From the NCBI RefSeq assembly GCF_007747655.1, contig NZ_CP036274.1, positions 4,836,001-4,900,000 on the forward strand: DNA of 64,000 nucleotides, written 5' to 3'. Position 1 is the stretch's first letter; each line of letters opens with the position of its first letter. Shown in pieces: positions 62,374-64,000 of this stretch. A model generated the notes under the pieces. The model saw only the letters and a program-made list of their open reading frames with translations. It was not told the DNA's origin and made no database searches. The position numbers and the translations under genes were made by a program. This DNA is from Anatilimnocola aggregata. GTDB taxonomy: Bacteria; Planctomycetota; Planctomycetia; Pirellulales; Pirellulaceae.

Positions 62374-64000
62374 CTAAAGTGAAACAAGATTAAGTCGGGG
62401 CAACGACTGTGGAGCCGGCAACAGCCTGTTGTTGGCGAGAGAGTCAGGATCTAGTACCGGCTGAAGTGGAATCGTACGGTCGCATAGTTCAAACAGACTC
62501 TCACGGCTGGTGACAAGCACCACCGTGCACGACCGCTCCGCCTTCGCGACGGCGTCGAATACAAATCGCAAATGCATTTCGGAGAGTTGATCGAGGATTG
62601 AATCGATGAGGATCAACCTTGGTTGGCCCGCGATCGCCCTTGCAATCATCAACCGAATTGCCTGGCTGTTTGATAGTGTTCCACCACCTAACGGCACTCG
62701 AGTCTCGAGACCCCCTGTCAGAGCCATGATTTCGTTCCACAGTCCGACCGCTTCTAGCGCATTGCGAACCTGCTGGTGGGTAACGCTGTCGCGATGCAGG
62801 TGCACGTTGTCGGCAATCGTTCCCTCAATGAGTTCAATCGACTGGACAAGGGCGACTTGTTCTCGCAACCGCGGCGGCGCGACGGACCGTAGGTCGAGGG
62901 AGTCGAACTCGACGTATCCATGCGCTGGCTCTTTTAGGGCGTAAAGTATCTCAAGAATCGAACTTTTCCCGCTGCCGGGAGGCCCAGTGAGAGCCACACG
63001 TTCACCGGCTTCAATGATCATGGTCAGTGCTGGAGAGTGCTGAGCCGCGCCGAGTTCAAGTTCCACATGATGGAACTGCACTCTCGCTCCCAAGTTCTGT
63101 CGTGGCGGAGTTAGACCCTCCAGGCGTTCCGTGGGGAGATCGAACAAGTGACCTAGCTTGTCGCAAGCAGCAAGCAGGTCGTAGTAACTCTCCATGTGCT
63201 TACCCAACTTGGCAAACGAACCCACAACGACTGCTACGATCAGTTCGGAAGCCACGAGCTGTCCCAACGTCAATTGCCCGTTGATTACCAGGAAGCCGCC
63301 GATACCCAACAAACAGGCCGCAGCAATCGCCTGCAATCCGAGGGTGAAAGTAATCTGTCGGAACAAAACGTGAAAATGCGACTGGCGTGCTTCGAGATAA
63401 GCCACCGTCAACTCGTCAGCCTTCTCCATTGCCCGGGGCAGTCCCCCCGCTAGTTTGAACGTCGTCGGGTACAGGGCCAATTGCTGCAACCACGCCGCAA
63501 CCGCATATTTTTTGTAGGACTCATCGATCGCAGAGTCGACCGCGCCGCGACCGAGGGCAAAGATGGCGAAGAGCACCGCCCCGACTAAAACCAAATTGAA
63601 CCCCAGTAGGAACGGATGGTAGAACGCCAGCACAACCATACCGACTACGCCCGTAATCACGATGGTGATGCCGTCGAGCACCAGTAGGGCTGCCGACTTC
63701 TGTACCGTGATCACTTCAAAGAAGCGATTTAGCAGTTCCGGCCCATGTCCTTTGGTAAACGCTTCGTGGTTGACGCGGGGCAGCCGATCGGCCAAATACG
63801 CCACAACGCGGACAAAGATCCGCCGCTGAATAACTTCAGCGATGTAAGTCTGCAGTCCTTTGAGAATCGCCGCGAAGCCGAGGAACGTGAAAAGCATCAA
63901 GGCCAGGACAAACAAAGGCTGCAGGTACCGTCCAAAGGCGACGGTGTTGACCAGTGCTTCTACCGTAATCGGCGTGGCCAGCGACAAAATGCCAATCACG
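62374..64000 (-). CDS. ABC transporter permease/ATPase with degenerate catalytic residues (gene cut by right edge)
   Basis: The visible 541 residues hold a type I exporter-like membrane domain (spans near 25-45, 104-125, 128-150, 215-240 and 245-265) and a nucleotide-binding domain. Walker A is GPPGSGKSS (339-347) and the Q loop is VALVQS. The signature LSGGQ is LSNSQ (442-446), Walker B LILIDS (462-467) has Ser in place of the catalytic Glu, and the switch His is replaced by Ser498 in VLVTSRES. So ATP binding is likely and hydrolysis uncertain. The 5' end lies beyond the window. It heads the operon with HlyD and TolC-like genes. Confidence 0.85.
   Translation of the reverse strand, partial: VIGILSLATPITVEALVNTVAFGRYLQPLFVLALMLFTFLGFAAILKGLQTYIAEVIQRRIFVRVVAYLADRLPRVNHEAFTKGHGPELLNRFFEVITVQKSAALLVLDGITIVITGVVGMVVLAFYHPFLLGFNLVLVGAVLFAIFALGRGAVDSAIDESYKKYAVAAWLQQLALYPTTFKLAGGLPRAMEKADELTVAYLEARQSHFHVLFRQITFTLGLQAIAAACLLGIGGFLVINGQLTLGQLVASELIVAVVVGSFAKLGKHMESYYDLLAACDKLGHLFDLPTERLEGLTPPRQNLGARVQFHHVELELGAAQHSPALTMIIEAGERVALTGPPGSGKSSILEILYALKEPAHGYVEFDSLDLRSVAPPRLREQVALVQSIELIEGTIADNVHLHRDSVTHQQVRNALEAVGLWNEIMALTGGLETRVPLGGGTLSNSQAIRLMIARAIAGQPRLILIDSILDQLSEMHLRFVFDAVAKAERSCTVVLVTSRESLFELCDRTIPLQPVLDPDSLANNRLLPAPQSLPRLNLVSL

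Overview
The window looks like chromosomal DNA of a planctomycete, probably of the Pirellulales type. This is an inference from gene content: a secreted DUF1080 protein, a sulfatase beside two DUF4838 proteins and a sialidase, an N-terminal NPYASP motif on a membrane protein, an FHA-only protein, a soluble Ser/Thr kinase, a DUF1257/DUF2997 pair, and many short signal-peptide hydrolases. Housekeeping genes (EF-G, enolase, RarA, RlmN, IscA-type carrier, tRNA-Leu) are scattered among accessory genes. Both strands are used, with many ATGA start/stop overlaps.

Layout. 1-6.0 kb: the 3' end of fusA with a strong terminator, a DUF1080 hydrolase, an HEFCH peptidase-like protein, an esterase, two metallophosphoesterases, an ExbD-like protein and a membrane protein. 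6.2-12.9 kb: rarA, eno, a YhcC-type radical SAM protein, FHA, Dabb and IscA-like proteins, and a VWA protein. 13.1-16.2 kb: an atypical kinase, a secreted PIMT-like methyltransferase and a HAD phosphatase. 16.2-18.2 kb: the methionine-salvage set mtnB-mtnD-mtnC. 18.4-21.2 kb: a MatC-like carrier with a MatB-like ligase (malonate uptake and activation). 21.2-27.0 kb: an alpha-toroid protein, rlmN, a CYTH-like protein, a CAP-domain protein and two small lipoproteins. 27.2-34.6 kb: a secreted glycan-degradation cluster (sulfatase, sialidase, two DUF4838 proteins).

35.3-40.7 kb is a tight plus-strand module: an EF-hand protein, two single-span membrane proteins, a BON-MscS channel and a DUF2254 membrane protein, several joined by ATGA overlaps. 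It looks like an envelope or ion/osmotic-stress unit and is the best candidate here for an undescribed system. 40.8-50.2 kb: an MGH1/GH63-like glucosidase, a decayed SDR, a BshB1-like deacetylase, a SHOCT protein, a ceramidase-like protein, a Kelch-type protein and an esterase.

50.4-55.5 kb is a scrambled minus-strand signalling region. An IS21-family element with perfect 35-bp inverted repeats (51212-53840) truncates a CpaE/MinD-like ATPase and lies next to a DUF1257-DUF2997-small-protein operon. Two single-domain response regulators and a BON protein flank it. The DUF1257 gene appears to start at an ATT codon behind a strong Shine-Dalgarno sequence. 55.8-59.3 kb: a secreted protein with 21-residue repeats, an esterase, an unknown protein, tRNA-Leu(CAA) and an integrase remnant. 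59.3-64.0 kb: a tripartite export operon (ABC, HlyD, TolC-like lipoprotein) whose ABC ATPase lacks the usual catalytic glutamate and switch histidine. It runs off the right edge.
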